From contig NZ_SDAK01000001.1 of the NCBI RefSeq assembly GCF_004210295.1, forward strand, positions 1,488,001 through 1,552,000: a stretch of 64,000 nt of DNA, read 5' to 3'. The notes beneath the pieces were generated by a model. It had not been told where the DNA came from, ran no database searches, and worked only from the letters and a program-made list of their open reading frames with translations. The stretch is from Lactococcus sp. S-13. Lineage in GTDB: Bacteria; Bacillota; Bacilli; Lactobacillales; Streptococcaceae. Of the stretch, positions 25,968-34,798 are shown one piece after another (position 1 is the stretch's first letter; every line of letters begins with the position of its first letter). A program made the position numbers and the translations under genes.

Positions 25968-26735
25968 TTATTTACCTTCAACGATTTCAGCAAGTTCTTC
26001 AAGAGATTCTTCTGAAGCTGCTTCTTCGGCTACGAAGTCTTCTGCTGCATCTTCACCTTGACGGCCTTCGATGATTGCATCTGCCATTTTAGCTGTGATG
26101 AGTTTAACGGCGCGGATAGCGTCATCGTTTGCAGGGATAACAACGTCGATTGGTTCTGGATCTGCGTTTGTATCAACCATCGCTACAACTGGGATTCCCA
26201 AAGTTTTAGCTTCTTTAACTGCGATTTGTTCAGCATGTGGGTCAACGATGTACATTACATCTGGGATACGAGGCATATCAGCGATACCACCGATGAATTT
26301 TTCAAGACGTTCGCGTTCTTTGTTCAAGAGTACAACTTCTTTTTTAGGAAGAACTTCGAAAGTTCCTTCTTCTTCCATTTTGTTGATTTCTTTAAGACGA
26401 GCTACACGTGTTTGGATAGTGTTCCAGTTAGTGAGCATACCACCCAACCAACGGTGGTTAACGTAGTATTGACCAGCACGAAGGGCTTCTTCTTTAACTG
26501 CTTCAGCGGCTTGTTTTTTAGTCCCAACAAAGAGTACTACTGCACCTTCTTGTGAAGCGTTTTTTACATAGTTGTAAGCATCGTCAACAAGTTTTACAGT
26601 TTTTTGAAGGTCGATAACGTGGATACCATTACGTTCTGTGAAGATGTATGGTTTCATTTTTGGGTTCCAACGACGCGTTTGGTGACCAAAGTGTACACCA
26701 GCTTCGAGGAGTTGTTTCATTGAAATAACTGACAT
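25968..26735 (-). CDS. rpsB: 30S ribosomal protein S2
   Basis: The start at 26735 ([20 protein letters not shown]) follows the ribosome site AAAGGAGA and gives 255 residues. The 19-codon upstream extension of the frame is not conserved. The core [20 protein letters not shown] and [20 protein letters not shown] is standard. The acidic C-terminal tail is Lactobacillales-like. Confidence 0.97.
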   Translation of the reverse strand: MSVISMKQLLEAGVHFGHQTRRWNPKMKPYIFTERNGIHVIDLQKTVKLVDDAYNYVKNASQEGAVVLFVGTKKQAAEAVKEEALRAGQYYVNHRWLGGMLTNWNTIQTRVARLKEINKMEEEGTFEVLPKKEVVLLNKERERLEKFIGGIADMPRIPDVMYIVDPHAEQIAVKEAKTLGIPVVAMVDTNADPEPIDVVIPANDDAIRAVKLITAKMADAIIEGRQGEDAAEDFVAEEAASEESLEELAEIVEGK

Positions 26736-26879
26736 GGATATGTCTCCTTTTAAAATAGTTTTTCCTCTTTTATCTGTCTTCCGCAGCCGCAATACTTGCG
26801 TACACTACGACCTTGTCAAGATAAAATGTGAAATGGTTGCCTTTTTTAATTATGATTTCGCACACATAGCAACTTTCTC

Positions 26880-26908
26880 ATTATACACTGTTTTCTTCGT
26901 TTTTGCAA
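26880..26908 (-). promoter_or_regulatory. rpsB-tsf promoter
   Basis: TTGCAA, exactly 17 bp, then TATAAT on the minus strand. It leaves a leader of about 140 nt before the rpsB ATG, long enough for S2 autoregulation. Confidence 0.85.
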
Positions 26909-26924
26909 GTTTTTTTGATGTTTC

Positions 26925-26991
26925 CGTCAGTAATTTCTCTGAGAGAAAATGCTGACGGATTTGCTGGATGAGTTTCGTCAGTAATTTTTCT
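26925..26991. repeat. Three copies of the 16-bp element
   Basis: Complement copy at 26925-26940, forward copy at 26942-26957 and complement copy at 26976-26991. Adjacent copies are inverted, so alternative hairpins can form between two divergent promoters. Confidence 0.9.
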
Positions 26992-27014
26992 AAGAAAAAA
27001 ATGAATATTTTCGC

Positions 27015-27038
27015 TGAAAACGCTTTTTTATGATAAAA
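27015..27038 (+). promoter_or_regulatory. pgl promoter with cre-like site
   Basis: Extended -10 TGATAAAAT at 27031-27039. TGAAAACGCTTTTT at 27015-27028 matches the cre consensus TGWAANCGNTNWCA except in the last two bases, and overlaps the spacer. Confidence 0.5.
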
Positions 27039-27081
27039 TAATAATATAAGTATTTTTAAATTAAAAAAAGGAGAGAATAAA

Positions 27082-28107
27082 ATGAAAGAAAAAATCTTGT
27101 TGGGTGGCTACACTAAACGCAAATCTAAAGGAGTTTACAGCGTTCTTTTAGATTCTAAAAATAAAGAATTAACAACTTTGAGCGAGGTGGCGGCGGTACA
27201 AAATCCGACCTACATCGCCGTTGATAAAGCAGGACATCTCTACACCTGTGCCGCTGATGGCAATGGTGGTGGAGTGGCAGCTTTTGCTTTCAATGGTGAG
27301 ACGGCAACTCCTCTTGGAAATGTAACAAGCACTGGCGCGCCACTTTGCTATGTTGCTGTCGATGAAGCACGCCAATTAGTTTATGGTGCGAATTACCATC
27401 TTGGTGAAGTCCGTGTCTACAAGATTCAAACTGATGGTTCACTCAAATTGACCGATACAGTCAAACATGAAGGTTCTGGTCCCCGACCTGAGCAAAGTAG
27501 CGCTCATGTTCATTATGCTGATTTGACTCCCGACGGTCGATTAGTAACTTGCGATTTGGGAAGTGACGAAGTGACCGTTTATGATGTCCTGGGTGACGGA
27601 AAACTTAATATTGCTGCGATTTACCGCGCTGAAAAAGGCATGGGCGCTCGCCATCTGACTTTCCACCCTAATGAAAAAGTGGCTTATCTCGTTGGCGAAC
27701 TTAATTCAACCATCGAAGTCTTGAGCTATAACAGCGAAAAAGGTCGTTTTGCCCGCATCCAAACGATTTCAACTCTTCCTAGTGACTATACCGAATTTAA
27801 TGGTGTCGCTGCTATCCGTCTTTCTGATGACGGAAAATTCCTCTATACTTCCAATCGTGGACATGATTCTTTGGTGACTTACAAAGTAAGCCCACTCGGA
27901 ACAAAACTTGAGTTGGTTGGTTGGGTAGCTACCGAAGGCAACATTCCTCGCGATTTCAATTTTAATAAAAGTGAAGATTTTGTGATCGTCGCTCATCAAA
28001 ATTCTGACAATCTGACCCTCTTTTCTCGTGATAAATCAACAGGTCAACTCACTTTGGAACAAAAAGACGTTTATGCCCCTGAAATAACTTGCGTTTTGCC
28101 TTACTAA
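27082..28107 (+). CDS. pgl: 6-phosphogluconolactonase, beta-propeller (YkgB/Pgl) type
   Basis: Hydrolyses 6-phosphogluconolactone, the second step of the oxidative pentose phosphate pathway, upstream of the Gnd reaction encoded at 60 kb. The 341-residue protein has the seven-bladed-propeller lactonase signature (MKEKILLGGYTKRKSKGVYS, SAHVHYADLTPDGRLVTCDL, ARHLTFHPNEKVAYLVGELN). An AAGGAGAG ribosome site precedes the ATG. Single-gene unit. Confidence 0.9.
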   Translation: MKEKILLGGYTKRKSKGVYSVLLDSKNKELTTLSEVAAVQNPTYIAVDKAGHLYTCAADGNGGGVAAFAFNGETATPLGNVTSTGAPLCYVAVDEARQLVYGANYHLGEVRVYKIQTDGSLKLTDTVKHEGSGPRPEQSSAHVHYADLTPDGRLVTCDLGSDEVTVYDVLGDGKLNIAAIYRAEKGMGARHLTFHPNEKVAYLVGELNSTIEVLSYNSEKGRFARIQTISTLPSDYTEFNGVAAIRLSDDGKFLYTSNRGHDSLVTYKVSPLGTKLELVGWVATEGNIPRDFNFNKSEDFVIVAHQNSDNLTLFSRDKSTGQLTLEQKDVYAPEITCVLPY

Positions 28108-28110
28108 ATT

Positions 28111-28183
28111 ACTGACGGATTTTTCGTCAGCATTTTGGGAAATGAAAACTAATTTTATTGTCAAATAAAATTTATTTGACAAT
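28111..28183 (+). terminator. Two hairpins after pgl
   Basis: A degenerate element pair (ACTGACGGA/TCGTCAG, 28111-28136) is followed by an almost spacer-free inverted repeat at 28157-28183, with 13-bp arms ATTGTCAAATAAA around one base and then a T-run. The second may be a terminator or an operator upstream of adhE. Confidence 0.65.
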
Positions 28184-28264
28184 ATTTTTTTGCTCAAAGC
28201 ATTGGTATAGACACTGTCCTGAACAGCCGTATTCTTTAGATTGTAAAATCACTCACAATATCAC

Positions 28265-28301
28265 TTGACATTCCGAAAAATGTTTGTTAAACTATTCACG
28301 T
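28265..28301 (+). promoter_or_regulatory. adhE promoter with Rex-like operator
   Basis: TTGACA (28265-28270), 17 bp, TAAACT (28288-28293). TTGTTAAACTATTCACGT at 28284-28301 overlaps the -10 and matches 11 of 14 fixed bases of the Rex consensus TTGTGAA-N4-TTCACAA. Redox (NADH/NAD) control is the expected logic for adhE, but binding is inferred. Confidence 0.65.
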
Positions 28302-28342
28302 ACTATTAAGTGAATGTTATCACAAAGGAGAAAAATATAAAC

Positions 28343-31054
28343 ATGGCAACTAAAAAAGCTGCTCCAGCCGCTAAAAAACCTTTAACCGCTGAAGAAAAAG
28401 CCGCAAAATTCCAAGAAGCTGTCGCTTATACTGATAATTTGGTCAAGAAAGCGCACGATGCTGTTCTTAAGTTTGAAGGTTACACTCAAGCGCAAGTTGA
28501 TACAATTGTTGCCGCTATGGCACTTGCCGCAAGTAAACACTCACTTGAACTCGCTCACGAAGCAGTTAACGAAACAGGTCGTGGCGTTGTTGAAGATAAA
28601 GATACAAAAAACCATTTCGCCTCAGAATCTGTTTATAACGCCATCAAAAACGATAAAACTGTTGGCGTGATTGCTGAAAATAAAGTCGCTGGCTCTGTTG
28701 AAATCGCAAGCCCACTCGGTGTTCTTGCTGGTATTGTGCCAACAACAAACCCAACTTCTACAGCAATTTTCAAATCACTCTTGACAGCAAAAACACGCAA
28801 TGCGATTGTCTTTGCTTTCCACCCACAAGCGCAAAAATGTTCTTCACACGCAGCTAAAATCGTGTATGATGCAGCCGTTGAAGCTGGCGCACCTGAAAAC
28901 TTTATCCAATGGATTGAAGCACCAAGTCTTGATATGACGACTGCGTTGATTCAAAATCACGGAATTGCAACAATCCTCGCAACAGGTGGACCTGGTATGG
29001 TCAATGCTGCCCTCAAATCTGGTAACCCTTCACTCGGTGTTGGTGCCGGTAATGGTGCAGTTTACGTTGATGCTACTGCAAACATTGAACGTGCCGTTGA
29101 AGATTTATTGCTTTCAAAACGTTTTGATAACGGAATGATTTGCGCTACTGAAAATTCAGCTGTTATCGACGCTTCTATCTATGATGAATTTGTTGCTAAA
29201 ATGCAAGCGCAAGGTGCTTACATGGTGCCTAAAGAAGACTATAAAGCCATCGAAAGCTTTGTATTCGTGGAACGCGCTGGCGAAGGCTTTGGTGTTACAG
29301 GGCCTGTAGCTGGTCGCTCTGGTCAATGGATTGCTGAGCAAGCTGGCGTAAACGTCCCTAAAGACAAAGATGTTCTCTTGTTTGAACTTGACAAGAAAAA
29401 CATTGGCGAAGCGCTCTCTTCTGAAAAACTTTCTCCATTGCTTTCAATCTACAAATCAGAAACACGTGAAGAAGGAATCGAAATCGTCCGCGCCCTCCTT
29501 GCTTATCAAGGAGCTGGTCACAATGCCGCAATCCAAATCGGTGCAATGGATGATCCATTCGTTAAAGAATACGGTGAAAAAGTCGAAGCTTCTCGTATCC
29601 TCGTCAACCAACCTGACTCAATCGGTGGTGTCGGCGATATCTATACAGATGCAATGCGTCCATCACTTACACTTGGAACTGGTTCATGGGGGAAAAATTC
29701 ACTTTCACACAATTTGAGTACATATGATCTTTTGAATGTTAAAACTGTGGCTAAACGTCGTAATCGCCCACAATGGGTTCGTTTGCCAAAAGAAATCTAC
29801 TACGAAAAAAATGCAATCTCTTACTTGCAAGAATTGCCACACGTCCACAAAGCTTTCATCGTTGCTGACCCTGGTATGGTTAAGTTTGGCTTTGTTGACA
29901 AAGTTTTGGAACAACTTGCTGTTCGTCCAAAACAAGTCGAAACAAGCATCTATGGTTCTGTTCAACCTGACCCAACTTTGAGCGAAGCGATTGCGATTGC
30001 CCGTCAAATGAAACAATTTGAACCAGATACTGTCATCTGTCTTGGTGGTGGTTCTGCTCTTGACGCTGGTAAAATCGGTCGTTTGATTTATGAATATGAT
30101 GCGCGTGGTGAAGCTGACCTTTCTGATGATGCTAGCCTCAAAGAACTCTTCCAAGAATTGGCTCAAAAATTCGTGGATATTCGTAAACGGATCATCAAAT
30201 TCTACCACCCACATAAAGCACAAATGGTCGCTATCCCTACTACTTCTGGTACTGGTTCTGAAGTGACACCATTTGCCGTTATCACTGACGATGAAACTCA
30301 CGTGAAATACCCACTTGCTGACTATCAATTGACACCACAAGTAGCGATTGTTGACCCTGAGTTCGTTATGACTGTGCCAAAACGTACCGTTTCTTGGTCT
30401 GGTATCGACGCTATGAGTCACGCGCTTGAATCTTACGTTTCTGTTATGGCTTCTGACTATACAAAACCAATCTCACTTCAAGCCATTAAATTGATTTTTG
30501 AAAACTTGACTGCGTCTTACCACTACGACCCAGCTCATCCAACTAAAGAAGGACAAAAAGCTCGCGAAAATATGCACAATGCTGCAACGCTTGCTGGTAT
30601 GGCTTTCGCCAATGCCTTCCTTGGTATTAACCACTCACTTGCACACAAAATTGGTGGTGAATTTGGATTGCCTCACGGTCTTGCTATTGCCATTGCTATG
30701 CCACACGTTATCAACTTCAACGCTGTAACAGGAAACGTTAAACGGACACCTTACCCACGCTATGAAACTTACCGTGCGCAAGAAGACTACGCTGAAATCT
30801 CGCGCTTCATGGGATTTGCTGGTAAAAATGATTCTGACGAACAAGCTGTACAAGCTTTGGTTGCTGAACTCAAGAAATTGACTGATAGCATTGATATTAA
30901 CATCACTCTTTCTGGAAATGGTGTTGATAAAGCCCATCTCGAACGTGAACTCGACAAACTTGCTGACTTGGTTTACGATGACCAATGTACTCCTGCTAAC
31001 CCACGTCAACCACGTATTGATGAAATCAAACAACTCTTGCTTGATCAATATTAA
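28343..31054 (+). CDS. adhE: Bifunctional acetaldehyde-CoA/alcohol dehydrogenase
   Basis: Reduces acetyl-CoA to acetaldehyde and then ethanol, regenerating NAD in anaerobic mixed-acid fermentation. I start at 28343, after AAAGGAG, giving 903 residues. The N-terminal half is the aldehyde dehydrogenase (catalytic Cys in FDNGMICATENSA, NAD segment PLGVLAGIVPTTNPTSTA). The C-terminal half is the iron-dependent alcohol dehydrogenase (GGGSALDAGK, TTSGTGSEVTPFAVITD, and His ligands in GINHSLAHKIGGEFGLPHG). A short Ala/Lys-rich lead (residues 2-13) precedes the first domain. Codon use suggests high expression. Confidence 0.98.
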   Translation: MATKKAAPAAKKPLTAEEKAAKFQEAVAYTDNLVKKAHDAVLKFEGYTQAQVDTIVAAMALAASKHSLELAHEAVNETGRGVVEDKDTKNHFASESVYNAIKNDKTVGVIAENKVAGSVEIASPLGVLAGIVPTTNPTSTAIFKSLLTAKTRNAIVFAFHPQAQKCSSHAAKIVYDAAVEAGAPENFIQWIEAPSLDMTTALIQNHGIATILATGGPGMVNAALKSGNPSLGVGAGNGAVYVDATANIERAVEDLLLSKRFDNGMICATENSAVIDASIYDEFVAKMQAQGAYMVPKEDYKAIESFVFVERAGEGFGVTGPVAGRSGQWIAEQAGVNVPKDKDVLLFELDKKNIGEALSSEKLSPLLSIYKSETREEGIEIVRALLAYQGAGHNAAIQIGAMDDPFVKEYGEKVEASRILVNQPDSIGGVGDIYTDAMRPSLTLGTGSWGKNSLSHNLSTYDLLNVKTVAKRRNRPQWVRLPKEIYYEKNAISYLQELPHVHKAFIVADPGMVKFGFVDKVLEQLAVRPKQVETSIYGSVQPDPTLSEAIAIARQMKQFEPDTVICLGGGSALDAGKIGRLIYEYDARGEADLSDDASLKELFQELAQKFVDIRKRIIKFYHPHKAQMVAIPTTSGTGSEVTPFAVITDDETHVKYPLADYQLTPQVAIVDPEFVMTVPKRTVSWSGIDAMSHALESYVSVMASDYTKPISLQAIKLIFENLTASYHYDPAHPTKEGQKARENMHNAATLAGMAFANAFLGINHSLAHKIGGEFGLPHGLAIAIAMPHVINFNAVTGNVKRTPYPRYETYRAQEDYAEISRFMGFAGKNDSDEQAVQALVAELKKLTDSIDINITLSGNGVDKAHLERELDKLADLVYDDQCTPANPRQPRIDEIKQLLLDQY

Positions 31055-31075
31055 GCGTTAAATGTCACTAAAATA

Positions 31076-31106
31076 AAAATGCTCTGATAAGTAATCAGAG
31101 CATTTT
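31076..31106. terminator. Bidirectional terminator adhE / sepM-like gene
   Basis: AAAAATGCTCTGA and TCAGAGCATTTTT around a 7-nt loop. It serves both convergent genes. Confidence 0.9.
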
Positions 31107-32138
31107 TTATTTTTCTAGATAATCCAAAGCGTCTTGAATGGTCTTGACGGGGATGATTTTCATCTTGGTATTGAGTTTTTGAGCGGCTGCTTTGGCCTCA
31201 AGGTAATTATTGGTGCTGTTTTTCTTGGTTCCTGAGTCAGGGACGAGGAAAACTTCAGCGCCTTCTTTACTGGCCGTAGCCACTTTCTTATCGACTCCAC
31301 CGATTTGTCCGATTGTGCCATCTTCTTCGATTGTACCAGTACCTGCGATTTCGCGACCACTTCGCAAATCTTTACCTGTCAACTGACTGTAAATTTCCAA
31401 AGTGAACATCATGCCGGCAGAGGGGCCACCGATTGCACCTGCGTTAATCTCGACTTTTGGGTCTGTGACGACTTCAGTGTGATCAACTAAACTGATACCG
31501 ATTCCTGTTTTGCCATTGGCGATTTTGATGTATTTCCCAGTAGATTTGTGCTTGCTGCCATCAATTCTGGTGTATTCAATTGTGACTGTATCGCCTACTT
31601 TTTGCTTGGAAACGTAGTCAATCATCTCAGCACTTGATTTGAAATTTTGACCATCGACTGCAGTAATGGTGTCTGCGAGTTGCAATTTGTTTTTAAAGGT
31701 TGAATTTTTAGAAATTTGCAAGACATAAACCCCTTTATAGCTGATTGTATAGGGTTTATTAGCTTGTTTAAAGGCTTGATAAATGGCTGTATTCTGCGCC
31801 GTTTGCATATAGTATTGGTTCACTAAATTAAACTGCTTATTGTTCAGACCGCCTGTCATCTGTTGCTCACTGTAAATCGTTGTAAAAGAGTTAAAGTGAC
31901 TGTAAATCATGGTAGCCAGATTTGCGCGCGCAATTTGGACGGTTGTGAGGAAAAAGTCGCCTTTGTGTTCATCTTTTTTCCCTGCGACTTGCACCATTTT
32001 GCCTAGTGGTTCGGTCGTTCCAGGCATTTCTACATAATAGCTTGTGGGGTAAATCAAAGCAATGATGCTAATAAAAACAAGGGCAAGGGAGAGAAGCCAT
32101 TTGAATTTACGGCTCTTTTTGTGCTTATTTTTTTTCAT
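31107..32138 (-). CDS. SepM/YlbL-like membrane protease with PDZ and Lon-type domains
   Basis: The 343 residues comprise an N-terminal transmembrane helix (residues about 14-30), an extracellular PDZ domain around residues 130-220, and a C-terminal Lon-like serine/lysine protease domain. The nucleophile lies in [16 protein letters not shown] and the lysine in [19 protein letters not shown]. The streptococcal homologue SepM trims competence-stimulating peptide outside the cell; here the substrate is unknown. It overlaps coaD by 14 bp, a conserved Firmicute arrangement (rsmD-coaD-ylbL). Confidence 0.92.
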   Translation of the reverse strand: MKKNKHKKSRKFKWLLSLALVFISIIALIYPTSYYVEMPGTTEPLGKMVQVAGKKDEHKGDFFLTTVQIARANLATMIYSHFNSFTTIYSEQQMTGGLNNKQFNLVNQYYMQTAQNTAIYQAFKQANKPYTISYKGVYVLQISKNSTFKNKLQLADTITAVDGQNFKSSAEMIDYVSKQKVGDTVTIEYTRIDGSKHKSTGKYIKIANGKTGIGISLVDHTEVVTDPKVEINAGAIGGPSAGMMFTLEIYSQLTGKDLRSGREIAGTGTIEEDGTIGQIGGVDKKVATASKEGAEVFLVPDSGTKKNSTNNYLEAKAAAQKLNTKMKIIPVKTIQDALDYLEK

Positions 32139-32622
32139 ATAATTTCCTCAGTTCGTGAGCGACGTTTTCGGGTAGCCACTGGCTAACGTCTTGGCCAAAA
32201 GCGTGGAGTTCTCGCATTCGGGTTGAATTTATGGGTTCTAATGCGGGTTTTGCTAGGAAAAACACGGTCTCAATGCCGGTCATTTCCATGTTGAAATAGA
32301 ACATATTTTTTTCGTATTCTAAGTCTTGCGCATTTCGCAACGAACGAACTAATGCTGTCACACCAAGCTTTTTGGCAATATTAACGGTCAAATCACGGTC
32401 GTGTTGAATGACTTTAATGGTACTTGCTTGTGGCAATGTGTTCACTGCTTCTTCAATCATTTTCAGTCGTTTGTCCGTCGAAAAAAGGGGATTTTTCTGA
32501 TCATTTTTAAAAATACCAACGTAAAGCTGGTCAAAATGTTGGCTGGCGCGCTCAATAATGTCCAAATGACCATTGGTCAGCGGGTCAAAAGTCCCTGTGA
32601 AAAGTCCAATTTTTGCTGTCAT
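32125..32622 (-). CDS. coaD: Phosphopantetheine adenylyltransferase
   Basis: Penultimate step of coenzyme A synthesis. I start at 32622 ([20 protein letters not shown]), giving 165 residues with the nucleotidyltransferase motif TNGH; a GAAGGAGAA ribosome site supports this. The open frame upstream runs through two 16-bp elements and is not family-like. The 3' end overlaps the protease gene. Confidence 0.96.
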   Translation of the reverse strand: MTAKIGLFTGTFDPLTNGHLDIIERASQHFDQLYVGIFKNDQKNPLFSTDKRLKMIEEAVNTLPQASTIKVIQHDRDLTVNIAKKLGVTALVRSLRNAQDLEYEKNMFYFNMEMTGIETVFFLAKPALEPINSTRMRELHAFGQDVSQWLPENVAHELRKLYEKK

Positions 32623-32658
32623 TACTTTCTCCTTCTTGGAAATTTTGTTGGGCAATTT

Positions 32659-32713
32659 CGTCAGCATTTTTTCTGATAAAATTTTGCTAGGAAAATCCGT
32701 CAGCATTTTTTCT
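32659..32713. repeat. Two direct copies of the 16-bp element
   Basis: Copies at 32659-32674 and 32698-32713 (CGTCAGCATTTTTTCT), between rsmD and coaD. A partial inverted match, TTTTTACTGACGAAATGCTG, follows at 32720-32740. Confidence 0.85.
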
Positions 32714-32763
32714 AACAGAATTTTTACTGACGAAATGCTGGGCTTAGCGCTGAGCTGATTTTT

Positions 32764-33303
32764 TTAAAATTCGTAAATTGAAATTTTGGAAATGCCGTAG
32801 ATTTTTTGTTTCGTCAGCACTAAACTACCAATTTGTTCAGGAAGCTCAACGGATTTATCTGTCTCACAAACAACGGTAACGGCCTGCGTCAGCAAATTTT
32901 GCTCTTGCAAAAAAGTGAGATTTTGGACAATCTGCTCTTTGGCATAGGGAGGGTCGAGCAAAATCAAGTCAAATTGACCTGTCAAATGGCTCAGCGCACG
33001 TTCTGCTGGCATTTTCAGAAGCTGAAATTTTTCAGTTTCTTTGGTCATTTTGATATTTTCCAAAATCACTGCCTGTGCTGCGCGATCTTTCTCAATCAAC
33101 ACCGCCTCATCCATGCCTCGCGAAATCGCTTCGATGGCGAGGCCGCCTGATCCCGCAAACAAGTCTAACACCCGTCCACCTTCAAAATAAGGCCCAATCA
33201 TATTAAAAATTGCGCCCTTCACCTTGTCGGTCGTTGGTCGTGTCGTCTTGCCTGCCAATGTTTTCAGCGGTCTACCGCCATAATTTCCTGAAACTACTCT
33301 CAT
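32764..33303 (-). CDS. rsmD: 16S rRNA guanine-966 N2-methyltransferase
   Basis: Methylates G966 of 16S rRNA during 30S assembly. The start at 33303 ([20 protein letters not shown]) gives 179 residues. The SAM loop is [17 protein letters not shown] and the catalytic motif is [13 protein letters not shown]. The extended -10 TGATATAAT ends 7 nt before the ATG and there is no ribosome site, so the transcript should be leaderless. coaD and the protease gene follow. Confidence 0.94.
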   Translation of the reverse strand: MRVVSGNYGGRPLKTLAGKTTRPTTDKVKGAIFNMIGPYFEGGRVLDLFAGSGGLAIEAISRGMDEAVLIEKDRAAQAVILENIKMTKETEKFQLLKMPAERALSHLTGQFDLILLDPPYAKEQIVQNLTFLQEQNLLTQAVTVVCETDKSVELPEQIGSLVLTKQKIYGISKISIYEF

Positions 33304-33310
33304 GAAAACA

Positions 33311-33318
33311 ATTATATC
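33311..33318 (-). promoter_or_regulatory. Extended -10 box, leaderless start of rsmD
   Basis: TGATATAAT on the minus strand with a 7-nt gap to the ATG at 33303. Confidence 0.75.
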
Positions 33319-33367
33319 ACAAAATTTTACAGACAGATTCGTCAACCCTTTCAGCCGCGATTTTACA

Positions 33368-33427
33368 AGAGAATTTACTGACGTAAAGCAAAATTTCTGA
33401 TTTACAGATTACGTCAGCATTTTCTCT
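33368..33427. repeat. Inverted pair of the 16-bp element
   Basis: AGAGAATTTACTGACG (33368-33383) and CGTCAGCATTTTCTCT (33412-33427), arms extended by TAA/TTA. Confidence 0.9.
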
Positions 33428-33457
33428 GTATTTTTTAAACAACTTCCTTTTTCAAAG

Positions 33458-33486
33458 AAAAAAATAGCGCAAATGAGCGCTATTTC
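33458..33486 (-). terminator. Terminator of the MFS cluster
   Basis: AAATAGCGCTCATTTGCGCTATTT followed by Ts on the minus strand. It stands between two element pairs. Confidence 0.85.
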
Positions 33487-33489
33487 ACA

Positions 33490-33548
33490 AGAGAATTTGC
33501 TGACGTAAAGCAAAAATTTTGAGCCACAAATCCGTCAGCATTTTTTCT
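33490..33548. repeat. Second inverted pair of the 16-bp element
   Basis: AGAGAATTTGCTGACG (33490-33505) and CGTCAGCATTTTTTCT (33533-33548); the right copy overlaps the MFS stop codon. The segment between, CAAGAGAATTT...GACGTAAAGCAAAA, closely repeats that of the pair at 33368. Confidence 0.9.
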
Positions 33549-34770
33549 AAACTTTTTCGTGCATCCGAATCGCCCGCAAGGATGGAAAAACACTCAAAAC
33601 AATGATGAGAAACATAAAAATTGCCATGCCGACATTGCCATAAAGACCCGATAGAGAAACCAAAATCCCCGACAAGACTGAGGCAATCGGCTGTGTCACC
33701 GAAAAGGCCCCCGTGTAAGTTCCCACTTGATCGCCTTCCATCAAATCCGCCCGCAAAGCTTGTGAGACAGGAACTAAAATCATCTCCCCAATGGAAGCGA
33801 TAATCACCGCGATAATTTCCCACGTCAAATCCCGCCCCAGAAAGGCAATGATAAAACCTAGCCCCTCCAGCAAAACACCCCAGAAAATTCCATGACTTCG
33901 TGACCAATTTTTCGTCCAGCGATTGACACGCCCCATAAATAAAACAATAATCAGGGTATTGACCATCAAAAATACCGTCAACATCCGCTGCCCGTAGATT
34001 TCAATGCCCAAAAGTCGAGTCGTGCGAAAACTATCACTCAAATGCACCGGCAAATAGTAATCAATCTGACTAAAAATCATCGCAATGAAAACCGAAGCAA
34101 AAAGATAATACATGAAAACTTTATCCTTAGCCACCGTAAAATAAGCCTTGATAATATTCGTTTCCGGCTTACGATGCTCTGCCTTAGGATCAAAAGATTC
34201 ATCAATCCAAAAAATAACCACCAAACAACTCAGAATTTCCTCAAGCGTAATCACAAGTAAAAGCCAAACCAAATGATCTCGGAAAAACCAGCCCGATAGC
34301 CCCGAACCAATCATAATCGCAAAATTGATGATCCAGTATTGAATACTATAAACAACCCGCCGATTCTCGCTCGTCGTCAAATCAACAATCATCGCCTGAC
34401 TCGCCGTATTAAAAAAACCAAAACCAAAGTTGACAATCAAAAATCCAAAGAAGGTCACCCAAGGATTAAAATAAAAACTTGAGTTGGCAAAAGTCGCGAG
34501 AGCTGCCCCAACACTCGTCACTGCAGTAGAAAAAACCATAACCGGTTTACGCCCCTGAATATCCGTCAGATGACCCGCATAAAGCCCAATCAAAAAAACC
34601 ATGACCGAGCTGACAATCAAAAGCATCCCCGTGATGCCCGCTCCCATATATTTATTATAATAAATCGTCATCGAACCCCCTACCGTACTAAAGCACAGAG
34701 AGCCCAAAAAGTTCATAATCAATCGAATCTTAATCGTTCGATTTAGTCCAAAAAAATCTTTCATTCCCAT
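33547..34770 (-). CDS. MFS transporter, paralogue 3 of 3
   Basis: Twelve-helix major facilitator, 407 residues, of drug:H+ antiporter type. The loop 2-3 signature is GHLTDIQGRKPVMV. It closely matches the two upstream genes throughout (MTIYYN-YMGAGITGMLLIV, EIYGQRMLTVFL, ALRADLMEGDQVGTYTGAFS). It lies 28 bp after paralogue 2 and is likely co-transcribed. The substrate cannot be told from sequence. Confidence 0.9.
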   Translation of the reverse strand: MGMKDFFGLNRTIKIRLIMNFLGSLCFSTVGGSMTIYYNKYMGAGITGMLLIVSSVMVFLIGLYAGHLTDIQGRKPVMVFSTAVTSVGAALATFANSSFYFNPWVTFFGFLIVNFGFGFFNTASQAMIVDLTTSENRRVVYSIQYWIINFAIMIGSGLSGWFFRDHLVWLLLVITLEEILSCLVVIFWIDESFDPKAEHRKPETNIIKAYFTVAKDKVFMYYLFASVFIAMIFSQIDYYLPVHLSDSFRTTRLLGIEIYGQRMLTVFLMVNTLIIVLFMGRVNRWTKNWSRSHGIFWGVLLEGLGFIIAFLGRDLTWEIIAVIIASIGEMILVPVSQALRADLMEGDQVGTYTGAFSVTQPIASVLSGILVSLSGLYGNVGMAIFMFLIIVLSVFPSLRAIRMHEKV

Positions 34771-34798
34771 TTCTTCCTAAATAATTTAAATTTCAACA

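Larger units (their letters stand above)
26736..27081. other. rpsB/pgl divergent control region
   Basis: No gene. It contains the roughly 140-nt rpsB leader, its promoter (26880-26908), three copies of the 16-bp element (26925-26991), and the pgl promoter with a cre-like site (27015-27038). Confidence 0.75.

Noticed and set aside
26058-26555. Open frame antisense to rpsB (165 codons)
   Set aside because: Low-complexity Cys/Phe/Asn-rich translation typical of an antisense shadow.
29705-30421. Long open frame antisense to adhE (238 codons)
   Set aside because: A shadow of the strongly codon-biased adhE gene; no ribosome site and no family resemblance. The same applies to 30635-31048.
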